Below, piece by piece: positions 26,318 through 33,991 of a DNA stretch of 64,000 bases. Below the pieces are notes generated by a model. The model saw only the letters and a program-made list of their open reading frames with translations, was not told the DNA's origin and made no database searches. Source of the stretch: CAWIVH01 sp963839475. Lineage in GTDB: Bacteria > Acidobacteriota > UBA6911. Every line of letters begins with the position of its first letter. Position 1 is the first letter of the stretch. Location of the stretch: assembly GCA_963839475.1 (NCBI GenBank), contig CAWIVH010000001.1, positions 1,210,491 through 1,274,490 of the forward strand, read 5' to 3'. The translations under genes and the position numbers were made by a program.

Positions 26318-27760
26318 ATGGCACGAATGCCGCTCCTCCAGATCCTTGAAGAATCCGAACTCGCGGCAATCAAGGAAACCAGCCTGGCGATTCTCAGGGA
26401 TACCGGTGTACGGGTGCATCATGACGAGAGCCTGGATCTTCTGGGTACATCAGGCGGCATTATCGATCGCGCACATAAAATCGCCCGGCTACCCGAGACG
26501 TTAGTGCTGGACAGCGTTGCGAAAGCCGGGAAGCGGTTTGTGTTGCACGGCCGGATCCGCAGCAAGGTCGCACGCTTCGGATATGGGGATCTCGTCCTGA
26601 TGTCGAGTCCCGGGCAATTTGCCTGGATCGACCTTCATTCGGGACAGCGCCGCCCGGCGCGGCTTCAGGACTGCCTGGATGCAATCCGGCTGGGCGATGC
26701 CCTGGACAACGTCAAGATCGTCGGCGCCATGGCGCAGCCCGAGGAAATTTCCGAGAAATGCCGTGATGTCGTCCTTACCGCCGCTTTGGTGAAAGGCAGC
26801 GGTAAACCTACACGCTGTTGGGTGCGCAACGGCGCTACCGCCCGATACATACTCGAAATATACCGGGCCGCGGCCGGCGGCGAAGCACCCCTGAGGTCGC
26901 ACCCGATGGTCGAAGCCTTCCTCGAGCCGATCAGTCCCCTCCAACTTCCCCAAGACGGGCTTGAAATCATGAGGGAATTTGTACTCGCAGGCCAACCGGT
27001 AAACATCGGGCCCATGGCCATGACCTCAGGCACGGCTCCGGGCACTTTGGCCGGCACCCTGGCTCTCGAGAATGCCGAAATCCTAGCCGGGATTGTCCTT
27101 GCCCAGCTGCTGGCTCCGGGTGCGGCTGTGACTTATGGCGGTATCCCGCACATTATGGATCCACGCACTTCCATCTGCTCCTTCGGCTCTCCTGAACAAG
27201 GACTAATGGCAGCGGCGATGGCGCAGATCGCGGGCTCCTATGGCTTCCCATCCTATGTCAATGCGGGACTCACCGATGCCAAACTGCCGGATGCCCAGGC
27301 AGGCATGGAGAAAGCCGCCACCCTCCTGATGGGCGTGCAGGCTGGTGCGGACACCTTTGGGCATGCCGGCATATGCGGGACCGACCACGCCGGCAGCCTG
27401 CTCTGGCTGGCTTTCGACAACGAGGTCATGAGCTATGTCAAACGCATTGCCCGCGGCTTTGAAGTGGACGAAGAGCGCCTCGCAGCCCAGGTGATCCATG
27501 GCGTAGGCCCCGGCGGCAACTTCCTGGCCGAGGACCACACGGTCCGCCACTTTCGTGAAGAGATGTGGCTGCCCGGTCCCATGTGGACGCGCCAGGCCTT
27601 CCATTCCTGGCAGGAAGAGGGAGGCTGCGCTTTCGCCGAGCGACTGCGATCCCACGTTCAGCAGATCCTGTCACGCCACCAGCCGGATCCGCCCGACGAA
27701 GGGCTGGCGCGCGAAATCGACCGCATCGTTGCCTGCGCCCAGCGGGAGTTATGCCTTTGA
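26318..27760 (+). CDS. MttB-family trimethylamine/betaine methyltransferase (non-pyrrolysine type)
   Basis: A 480-residue TIM-barrel methyltransferase of the MttB superfamily. It starts LLQILEESELAAIKETSLAI, has FGYGDLVLMSSPGQFAW, the central GPMAMTSGTAPGTLAGTLAL, and the C-terminal HTVRHFREEMWLPGPMWTR and AEDHT segments usual in this family. No in-frame TAG is present, so it is not a pyrrolysine-containing trimethylamine enzyme; non-Pyl relatives such as MtgB demethylate glycine betaine or other quaternary amines, passing the methyl group to a corrinoid protein. The frame extends upstream to 26093, but AAGGAG before ATG 26318 marks the true start. No corrinoid protein or activator is adjacent, which is unusual. 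Confidence 0.86.
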   Translation: MARMPLLQILEESELAAIKETSLAILRDTGVRVHHDESLDLLGTSGGIIDRAHKIARLPETLVLDSVAKAGKRFVLHGRIRSKVARFGYGDLVLMSSPGQFAWIDLHSGQRRPARLQDCLDAIRLGDALDNVKIVGAMAQPEEISEKCRDVVLTAALVKGSGKPTRCWVRNGATARYILEIYRAAAGGEAPLRSHPMVEAFLEPISPLQLPQDGLEIMREFVLAGQPVNIGPMAMTSGTAPGTLAGTLALENAEILAGIVLAQLLAPGAAVTYGGIPHIMDPRTSICSFGSPEQGLMAAAMAQIAGSYGFPSYVNAGLTDAKLPDAQAGMEKAATLLMGVQAGADTFGHAGICGTDHAGSLLWLAFDNEVMSYVKRIARGFEVDEERLAAQVIHGVGPGGNFLAEDHTVRHFREEMWLPGPMWTRQAFHSWQEEGGCAFAERLRSHVQQILSRHQPDPPDEGLAREIDRIVACAQRELCL

Positions 27761-27776
27761 TCCCGGCTGGGGATCT

Positions 27777-28184
27777 TCATACACCCGCGGGCTGCAGGAT
27801 CTTGAGGTCAGGGAAATATCTTCTCAGGTAGCCGCGGTCTCTTGCGGCCAGGGCATGAGCCTGTTTGACAGCATGCGCCGCAACCACGAAGTCCGGGATG
27901 AGATGTGTTCCAGGGCCTCCCTTCGCCCGGTATCGGCGAAACATTTCTCCGGCCAGGAAAGCAGCCTCCGGACCAACCGGGTCGAAGCTGATACCCAGCG
28001 ATTCCAGCCTGTCTTCGAGCTCTGTCCTGTGGAGAAAAAGCGGCGCTATCTCGGCGAAGACTATTTCGCAGATGATGAGATCCGATTCTCTTCGCGCGGA
28101 CACCAGTACATCCACCCAATCCCGGGCATCAGCTTCAGCTTTGAAAATGCTCCATAGAGCCGAAGAATCAATCGCCGTTTTCAT
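27777..28184 (-). CDS. vapC: PIN-domain ribonuclease toxin (VapC-like)
   Basis: A 135-residue PIN-domain protein. Acidic residues expected for the metal site are visible: Asp6 in TAIDSSALW, Glu in IICEIVFAEI, Asp in LIPDFVVAAHA and Asp in ALAARDRGYL. VapC toxins are magnesium-dependent RNases that cleave tRNA or rRNA and are held inactive by a cognate antitoxin. The gene overlaps the end of the upstream AbrB-type antitoxin gene by 17 bases, the normal order for such modules. Its stop lies 16 bases from that of the convergent MttB gene. Confidence 0.88.
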   Translation of the reverse strand: MKTAIDSSALWSIFKAEADARDWVDVLVSARRESDLIICEIVFAEIAPLFLHRTELEDRLESLGISFDPVGPEAAFLAGEMFRRYRAKGGPGTHLIPDFVVAAHAVKQAHALAARDRGYLRRYFPDLKILQPAGV

Positions 28185-28428
28185 GGTTTTTCAGGGAAGG
28201 GTCAACCGCGCCACGGGTTTCATCGAGCCATTGTTTTGAGGTCGGGCGCTGTTTCTTGCGGCAACACCCGATGGCTTTATACATTTCCATAGAATCGAAG
28301 ATCTTGGTCGCTTTCAAGAAAGCTGCGTTTTCATCGAACTCCAGAACCTGTCCCGGCTTCAGATTCAACTTGCGGCGGATTTTGACCGGGATGGTGATCT
28401 GGCCCTTGCTAGTTATTGTGCCTTTCAT
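28168..28428 (-). CDS. vapB: AbrB/SpoVT-type antitoxin (VapB-like)
   Basis: An 86-residue protein. Residues 1-45 form a swapped-hairpin AbrB DNA-binding domain (GTITSKGQITIPVKIRRKL, then GQVLEFDENAAFL); the polar C-terminal tail would wrap around and neutralise the toxin. It overlaps the PIN toxin gene, and both are transcribed toward the MttB gene. Two perfect 11-base direct repeats sit 7-30 bases upstream of its start codon, a likely operator for autoregulation by the antitoxin-toxin complex. Confidence 0.86.
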   Translation of the reverse strand: MKGTITSKGQITIPVKIRRKLNLKPGQVLEFDENAAFLKATKIFDSMEMYKAIGCCRKKQRPTSKQWLDETRGAVDPSLKNHENGD

Positions 28429-28434
28429 AACCCA

Positions 28435-28458
28435 ATTGTAAGGAAATATTGTAAGGAA
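28435..28458 (-). promoter_or_regulatory. Tandem operator candidate upstream of vapBC
   Basis: ATTGTAAGGAA occurs twice (28435-28445 and 28448-28458) with a 13-base period, directly upstream of the antitoxin ATG on the opposite strand. AbrB-type antitoxins bind such repeats over their own promoter. A TTGACT hexamer is found slightly further upstream on the minus strand and could be the -35 element. Confidence 0.5.
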
Positions 28459-28696
28459 TAGAAGTCAAACATTCAGGTTCCGTTACATCCTCGCCTTTTT
28501 TGCTTGTTTCAGCTGCCGCCCACGTTAGTATCAAAGGTAGAATAAGGCGCCTGCCTGGAAATTCTGATGGGGCCGGAGACCCGCGGTGCCCACTCCCCCG
28601 CCGAACCTCGCAGGTGCGGGGACAACCCGAGCATCCTGGCTGCTTTTGCAGCGTGTGCTCCGCTCGGCGGAGAGAACCTTCTGCCTGGAAACAAGG

Positions 28697-29473
28697 ATGG
28701 ATCGGTTTCACCTCACCAAATGGTATCTGGATTGCGCTCACGCGGGCGGGGAAGCCTTCATCGGCTATTGGGCAGAGCTCCGCTGGCGCCGAATCAAGGT
28801 GCGATATGCCAGCACCATGCTGTTCGCCGGGGGCGTGCTCCAGGAGCGCTATTCGCTCCAGCCGGGACCGGAACCGCAGATGGCGGACGGCCTGCTGAGA
28901 TGGGATTGTGAAGCTCTCGAAACCCGTGGCCTGTGGGCGGCGGCCGGGCCCTCCCCGGAAAAGCGTATCCTGGACCAGCAGGATAGCGGCCGCCTGGAAT
29001 GGCACTGCCTACAGCCTTTGGCCGAAGCCGATGTCATTTGCGAAGGACGCAGGGTCCGTGGACAGGGCTATTCCGAAAAGCTGACGTTGACCATCCCGCC
29101 CTGGAATCTGCCCATGGACGATCTCCGGTGGGGGCGCGCTCATTTTCCAGGCAGGTCAGTTGTCTGGATTGACTGGACAGGGCCAACGAAGCTGCGGCTG
29201 GTTTTTGTGAATGGGATGGAAGCCGAGGGTGCCTGGATCACCGACGATGAATTCGCCACATCCCGGATTGCGGTACGGCTTACCGCAAGGCAGGTGTTGC
29301 GCGAGGGCCCATTGTCGAGAACAACGGCGGGATCGATTCCGGGCGTCCGCCAGGCCCTCTCCCGCGCCGGGCTTCTCCTGGACGAGCATAAATGGTTTTC
29401 CATGGCGACCCTTGAGGAAGGCGATGCGGTGTTTTCAGGGACAGCCATTCACGAGGTGGTGAAATGGCGCTGA
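28697..29473 (+). CDS. AttH/carotenoid-hydratase-like lipocalin-type protein
   Basis: About 258 residues if the ATG at 28697 is used; the open frame begins at 28586 but the first 37 residues do not look like coding sequence. The protein is rich in aromatic residues and beta-strands (RFHLTKWYLDC, AFIGYWAELRW, GYSEKLTLTIPPWNLPMDDLRWGRAHF, VVWIDWTG) and resembles the AttH/CrtC-like two-lipocalin fold, in which members act as carotenoid hydratases or have no known function. There is no signal peptide. It overlaps the start of the following membrane gene by ten bases, so the two are translationally coupled and presumably act together. Identification is tentative. Confidence 0.55.
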   Translation: MDRFHLTKWYLDCAHAGGEAFIGYWAELRWRRIKVRYASTMLFAGGVLQERYSLQPGPEPQMADGLLRWDCEALETRGLWAAAGPSPEKRILDQQDSGRLEWHCLQPLAEADVICEGRRVRGQGYSEKLTLTIPPWNLPMDDLRWGRAHFPGRSVVWIDWTGPTKLRLVFVNGMEAEGAWITDDEFATSRIAVRLTARQVLREGPLSRTTAGSIPGVRQALSRAGLLLDEHKWFSMATLEEGDAVFSGTAIHEVVKWR

Positions 29474-31314
29474 AGGTGCCATCATCGCTGGGGAAAATTC
29501 TCTATGGCGCGCTTTTCATTCTCGTGCTGCCCGTGGCCCTGATCGGCTGGACGTACGGCGCTCGCACGAATGTCAGCCTGCCGGCACTCAGCAGTCCGGC
29601 TTGGGGGGGGGCCACTATCGCCGCCGGCTTCCTACTGTGGATGGCGGGAGTGCTTGCCCTGCACTTCAAAGGGGGCGGCCTGCCGATGAATGCATTTCCT
29701 CCTCCGCGTTTGGTCACAGGCGGTGTATATGCTCTCATCGCACACCCCATTTACGTCGGTTTCACCCTAATGTTATTCGGGGCGGGGCTTGCCGCCGGAT
29801 CTGCTGCCCTTCTGTGGCTGGTTGCGCCGGTGATGGGACTGGCCTCGGCCGCGCTCTGGTGGGGGTATGAGCGTATGGATCTCCACCATCGCCTGGGGGC
29901 TCCGGTTCGGGCAGCCTGGTTGGGAGTGCCGCTGGCCACTTCCGATCTCCCTTTTCTAATGGAACGGCTGGGAGCTTTATCCCTGAGCCTCTTGGTGCCG
30001 GCGATGGCGGAGCTGGCGCTTCATGGGGCCGGCTTTTCCCCTTCATCCATTTCCATCGCGGATATCCGCATTCCGGCTTGCATTGCAACTTTGATCTCCG
30101 CAGCTCTGGCATCACGCAGCTGCGCGGGATTGCGGGACATGGTGCTCACATCCTGGACGGGAAGCCTCTCCCTGGCGCTGTTTATGCTTCTCCTGCCCGC
30201 AAATTTCTTTGCCGGCCCGAACCCAATCCAGGCCGAAGCGGCACTTCTTGCCCTGTCATTCATGATCGGATTAGCGACGCTGCTAAAAAGCCTGTCCTGG
30301 ATTCCGCGGGCCGTCGCACTGGCTGCCGCGCCGGGGGCAGGGATTTTCCTCGCTGGCAATGGCGGATGGCCTTCTGGGGAGTCGATTTTCGGCGCCACCG
30401 TTTACCTGCTGGCTGCGGTGCGGTGGCCGCTCTGGAGAGCGGCGCTGCATCTCTGTGAGGCCATCGCCAACTGCTGGAAAGAAAGCGATTTTGGACCTGT
30501 GCGCATTATTCACATCGGGTGGTTGGTTGCCCTTCCGGCGCTGGGAGCCGCGGCCGGTGCCGTGGTCCTCGATGGGCCGGGATCTGCGGCGATGGTCGTT
30601 TCCGCCATCGCTTTCATCATCGTCGGCTCGGCTTTATGGGCGCAGCTTATCGAGGGCTCCCCATCGCTCTCCCGCCCCTATGGATTCTTCGGCGGCGTGC
30701 TCGCCATCGTGCTTTTCGCCCTTCTGGCAGCGCCCTTGACCTTCGGCACGTCTCGCTGGCTGGTGCTGGCGACGTTCGCCGCTGTTGCGCCGTGGGGCCA
30801 GGGTTTTGCCCGGCTGCGCTGCTTTGCGAACGGCTGCTGCCATGGCGCCCCTTGCCCCGCCTCATGCGGTGTGGTCTACAGGAATCCGCGCACCAGGGTA
30901 GTGCGCCTCGTGAACCTGGGAGGCGTTCCCATTCACCCGACCCAGCTCTATTCGCTCACCGGGAATATCCTGATTGGGGCGCTGCTGCTTCGCCTCTGGA
31001 TTGAAGGCGCCCGGCTCGCGCTCATAACCGGACTGTATTTTGCTCTCATGGGGCTTGCGCGATTTGTAGAGGAAGCCTGGCGCGGAGAACCGCAAACCCC
31101 GGTTTACGCCGGGCTGAGGCTGTACCAGTGGGTTTCCATCGGGTGCCTTGCGGGTGGCGCAGCCCTGACCGCTATTCCTGGAAGCCCTCCCGCTCCCGCA
31201 CCGGCCTGGAGCCCCGAAGCGCTTACCGCCGGTCTCTTTGCCGGGATTCTTGTCTGGCTCGTGGCTTCGGTTGATTTTCCCCGCTCTCGAAGGCGCTTTT
31301 CCCGCCTTGCATGA
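29464..31314 (+). CDS. Membrane fusion: isoprenylcysteine-methyltransferase-like domain plus Lgt-like domain
   Basis: A 616-residue polytopic protein. Residues 1-165 resemble the ICMT/PEMT/NnrU-type methyltransferase fold: GLPMNAFPPPRLVTGGVYAL, then HPIYVGFTLMLFGAGLA and WWGYERMDL, the usual motif order. Residues about 170-400 form several further helices. Residues 430-616 resemble prolipoprotein diacylglyceryl transferase (Lgt)-related proteins: LRCFANGCCHGAPCPASCG, then VPIHPTQLYSLTGNILIGALLLR, FALMGLARFVEEAWRGE. Lgt moves diacylglycerol onto a lipobox cysteine; relatives of this type with CxxxGCCxG are often paralogues of unknown role. The fusion and its coupling to a lipocalin-like gene suggest a membrane lipid modification. 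Confidence 0.72.
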   Translation: MALKVPSSLGKILYGALFILVLPVALIGWTYGARTNVSLPALSSPAWGGATIAAGFLLWMAGVLALHFKGGGLPMNAFPPPRLVTGGVYALIAHPIYVGFTLMLFGAGLAAGSAALLWLVAPVMGLASAALWWGYERMDLHHRLGAPVRAAWLGVPLATSDLPFLMERLGALSLSLLVPAMAELALHGAGFSPSSISIADIRIPACIATLISAALASRSCAGLRDMVLTSWTGSLSLALFMLLLPANFFAGPNPIQAEAALLALSFMIGLATLLKSLSWIPRAVALAAAPGAGIFLAGNGGWPSGESIFGATVYLLAAVRWPLWRAALHLCEAIANCWKESDFGPVRIIHIGWLVALPALGAAAGAVVLDGPGSAAMVVSAIAFIIVGSALWAQLIEGSPSLSRPYGFFGGVLAIVLFALLAAPLTFGTSRWLVLATFAAVAPWGQGFARLRCFANGCCHGAPCPASCGVVYRNPRTRVVRLVNLGGVPIHPTQLYSLTGNILIGALLLRLWIEGARLALITGLYFALMGLARFVEEAWRGEPQTPVYAGLRLYQWVSIGCLAGGAALTAIPGSPPAPAPAWSPEALTAGLFAGILVWLVASVDFPRSRRRFSRLA

Positions 31315-31346
31315 ATATCGAACCGCTTTCCTGGGAGCCGGGATTA

Positions 31347-32042
31347 TCAGCGCGGAGATGCGTTCCCGGGTGTCCCGGGGATCAATCGAAGGCCGGCAAA
31401 ATCACCGCCCGAAGTATTTCCAACCCAGAGTCCGATTCGGCCGGAACTTCGATCGGTCAGCCGCGCCACATCCAGTGAGGGTTCGGGAGAACCATCGACG
31501 AACACGCGCACCCTTGCCCCGGTGATTTCGACGCGGGCATGGAACCAACCGTCAGGATCCGGCACCGGCTTGACCGGTTGCTCGAACTGAAGCGGGCGCT
31601 CGGAGCGCAACCGCTGCCAGGTGTTTTCCGGGTGCGAAATATATTGGACGCTGTGGCTGCGGCGCTCGGCTTCTTCGCTGCGGAAATTGAAAGGGCGGAA
31701 ATAGACGGCTTCATAAGTTTTGTCATCCGCACCGTGGAACGCAATCCCGACGAAACTGCGCTGCTGCTGGTTTTTGCCCCGGATATCGACCTCCAGGGTC
31801 CCGGTGGCGAACTCGATGCCGGTCAGCCAGGCGGCGCCATCGCCGGCTTTTTCGTCAAGGCGGACAAAGGGTCTGGAGCCATCTTTCAAAGCTTCCATCT
31901 GGCGATTGAAAAGTAGCCAGTTTTTAGCCCCCGGATTTGAAAACAGGTCCGGTGCAAGCTGCATCCCGGATAGGGCAATACCGGTTGCGGGAACAGCGGC
32001 TGCGATCAGAAAGAGCGCTACCCATGCAGTACGATGCATCAT
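31347..32042 (-). CDS. Secreted concanavalin-like (DUF1080-related) protein
   Basis: A 231-residue exported protein. The frame is open to 32129, but the ATG at 32042 with GGAGGG six bases upstream gives a clean signal peptide (HRTAWVALFLIAAAVPATGIA). The mature part is a beta-sandwich similar to laminin-G/DUF1080 domains: GTLEVDIRGKNQQQRSFVGI, AFHGADDKTYEAVYFRPFNF, WFHARVEITGARVRVFVDG and GRIGLWVGNTSGGDFAGLRL. It probably binds carbohydrate outside the cytoplasm. It follows the M14 peptidase gene on the same strand by 86 bases and converges on the Lgt-like fusion gene. Confidence 0.7.
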   Translation of the reverse strand: MMHRTAWVALFLIAAAVPATGIALSGMQLAPDLFSNPGAKNWLLFNRQMEALKDGSRPFVRLDEKAGDGAAWLTGIEFATGTLEVDIRGKNQQQRSFVGIAFHGADDKTYEAVYFRPFNFRSEEAERRSHSVQYISHPENTWQRLRSERPLQFEQPVKPVPDPDGWFHARVEITGARVRVFVDGSPEPSLDVARLTDRSSGRIGLWVGNTSGGDFAGLRLIPGTPGNASPR

Positions 32043-32128
32043 TTCAATCCCTCCGAAGCTTATTACCAAAAAACAGCGTACACGGTTGCAGCCGTAACTT
32101 TGCGGCCTCTGCGCGTTGAAAACCATCA

Positions 32129-33742
32129 TCAGGGGGCTGTCAGCTGGAGTCTGGGGGCCTTGGGCACCCGCGAAATGGCGAATGTTTCCCCGGCAGCGGG
32201 CACAAGTTTGAAGGCATGGTACCGGATCAATCCATATTCGGACTGCGGTTCCAGGAGGCTGGGAATGAGATTCGCCCCGGGTTGAACACAGGAGACAAAG
32301 AAATCGCCTTTGTGAGCCGTGATCTTCGTTTTTTCCAAGGCAACCTCGATCTTCTCCGGCGCCACGTAGTCTTCCTTCGACGGCACAATTTCCCGGACGC
32401 GATACGTTTCGACCTGGAGCTGCGTTTCCTTTGCGATCACCCCCACCTTGATGCCATGGCTCAGAAGATTATCTACCACCTCTTTTTGTGCGGCCGGCAG
32501 GAAATATCCGGCTGTCCTGGAAACTGTCAATCCCGACTGGACTTTCGGGTACCAGTTCTTCACCGTTTCCGTCACAACCTTCGGGTTCTCAACCGGGGCG
32601 GCCTTGCGGCCGGCCCCCTCGAATCGCTGGAGCGTGATTTCCGGCTCCGCAGGATCCCGTACGTACTGCATCCTCATATGCACACGGTTTCCGGCCGCCC
32701 CCTTTTTGGCGTTGTACAAGAGCTCAGTGCGCTGCTGCAGCACCATGGAGCGGATTTCGGTGGCGTGATCAGCGACATATTCGGTGAGGGCCCGGATGCC
32801 GGAGTATTGCCATCGGGTCCTGGCTTCGAGCGTGGGAATGTCGTGACGCGAAGCCCCTTCCTGAATGAATGACAGCGTTTCGTAAATGCCGGGGCCGTTT
32901 CTTCCGTCGTTCAGATCCGTAGTGCTGTAACGCAGAAGGGTTTCGCCCCCCGATTCAGGTTCCGGGGCGCCGGCTGCCCCTGTTCCGCCCACCGTATCGG
33001 AAACGAGATACTCGTGCCAGGTGAAGCCGTCCGCCTCGACTTTTTTGGCGATCGCCGGGAACAGGCGTTCGCGCGAGTATTTCTGGAGGCGCTCGCTGAT
33101 ATTCAAATTGGAAACACATCCGGTGTTTACCCGATAGTAGTCATCCCCTTTTTCATGAATGTCGAGGGAGGCCTCCGGCATCCAGGTGCGGATGACGGAG
33201 TGGATGGCGCGGGTTTCGGGGGCCTCGAGTTTCACATGGTCCCGGTTCAAATCCAGGTTTTGTTCGTTCTGGCGGCGGTTGACGAAGTTGCCGTAAGGAT
33301 TGGCTTGAGGCATGACCAGGACATTGATTTTTTTCAGCAGTGGCTTGAGATTCCCGATCGCAAGATCACGGATCAACTGCAGCGCGGCCTCCTTGCCCGA
33401 TTGTTCATTTCCATGCTGGGATGCCACAACCAGGTAGGTGGTCCTCTTCCGGTTCAGCCGGGCAGGCGAGTCAGCCCCTTCTTCGGAGAGGATGCAGAGC
33501 CGGAGGTCTACGGCGGGCAGTTCCTTCGATCCCAGGGTTTTTCCGACAACCTGAAGTTTGACCGACGGCGACGCTTTTGCCAGATCGGTCAGGAATCGCG
33601 CAACCTCTTCATGTTGCGTGTACTTCGAATACCCCGCCATTTCCGCCGGCGTTTTCAGCTCCGGGGCTGGTGCGGCCAATGCCAGTGCAACAAATACACA
33701 GGCGAAAATCACGGATGTAGCAATGCGGCTCCTTCTCGTCAT
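32129..33742 (-). CDS. Secreted M14-family zinc carboxypeptidase
   Basis: A 537-residue exported peptidase. Residues 5-24 are a signal peptide. The zinc ligands of M14 peptidases are seen in ASQHGNEQSGKEAAL (His and Glu of HxxE), and the third in ASLDIHEKGDDYY; the substrate-binding NLDLNRDHVKLEAPETRA block is intact. The catalytic glutamate should lie in YETLSFIQEGAS near residue 290. The last 180 residues form an extra domain not found in short carboxypeptidases. It would trim C-terminal residues from peptides in the periplasm or outside. GGGGAGGAG lies eight bases before the ATG. Transcribed with the following secreted beta-sandwich gene. Confidence 0.88.
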   Translation of the reverse strand: MTRRSRIATSVIFACVFVALALAAPAPELKTPAEMAGYSKYTQHEEVARFLTDLAKASPSVKLQVVGKTLGSKELPAVDLRLCILSEEGADSPARLNRKRTTYLVVASQHGNEQSGKEAALQLIRDLAIGNLKPLLKKINVLVMPQANPYGNFVNRRQNEQNLDLNRDHVKLEAPETRAIHSVIRTWMPEASLDIHEKGDDYYRVNTGCVSNLNISERLQKYSRERLFPAIAKKVEADGFTWHEYLVSDTVGGTGAAGAPEPESGGETLLRYSTTDLNDGRNGPGIYETLSFIQEGASRHDIPTLEARTRWQYSGIRALTEYVADHATEIRSMVLQQRTELLYNAKKGAAGNRVHMRMQYVRDPAEPEITLQRFEGAGRKAAPVENPKVVTETVKNWYPKVQSGLTVSRTAGYFLPAAQKEVVDNLLSHGIKVGVIAKETQLQVETYRVREIVPSKEDYVAPEKIEVALEKTKITAHKGDFFVSCVQPGANLIPSLLEPQSEYGLIRYHAFKLVPAAGETFAISRVPKAPRLQLTAP

Positions 33743-33991
33743 ACAAAACTCCTCCCCGTTTCCCGGTTCATAATACTTGTCTTGCCCGCCAATTTCACCT
33801 CGAAGACCTCCAAGACCACGAAGATGGCGCCGATCTGGTTTTTAGGCGCCGGCGTTATGATCAGCCGTTCGCCTCAAACGACAAGCCTGCAAAGGAATGG
33901 GATCGCTGTGGACATGCGCGGCAAAGCCGTCGAGCAGATGGAAAACCTGATACTGAAATAGCAGCGTCGTAGCCTTTGCGGTGTTCGCGGT
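33743..33991. repeat. Gap with ACCGCAAAG-type repeat and a possible gene remnant
   Basis: Bases 33797-33822 (ACCTCGAAGACCTCCAAGAC) and 33973-33993 (CCTTTGCGGTGTTCGCGGTT) are opposite arms of the dispersed repeat. Between them, 33836-33961 reads on the plus strand as a 40-codon open end (VMISRSPQTTSLQRNGIAV ... EQMENLILK then stop) without a start, possibly the tail of a decayed gene. The repeat's last bases contain the stop codon of the downstream-oriented oxidoreductase gene. Confidence 0.5.

Noticed and set aside
26318..27760. MttB homologue as a pyrrolysine protein
   Set aside because: There is no in-frame TAG codon and the length is that of non-Pyl members.
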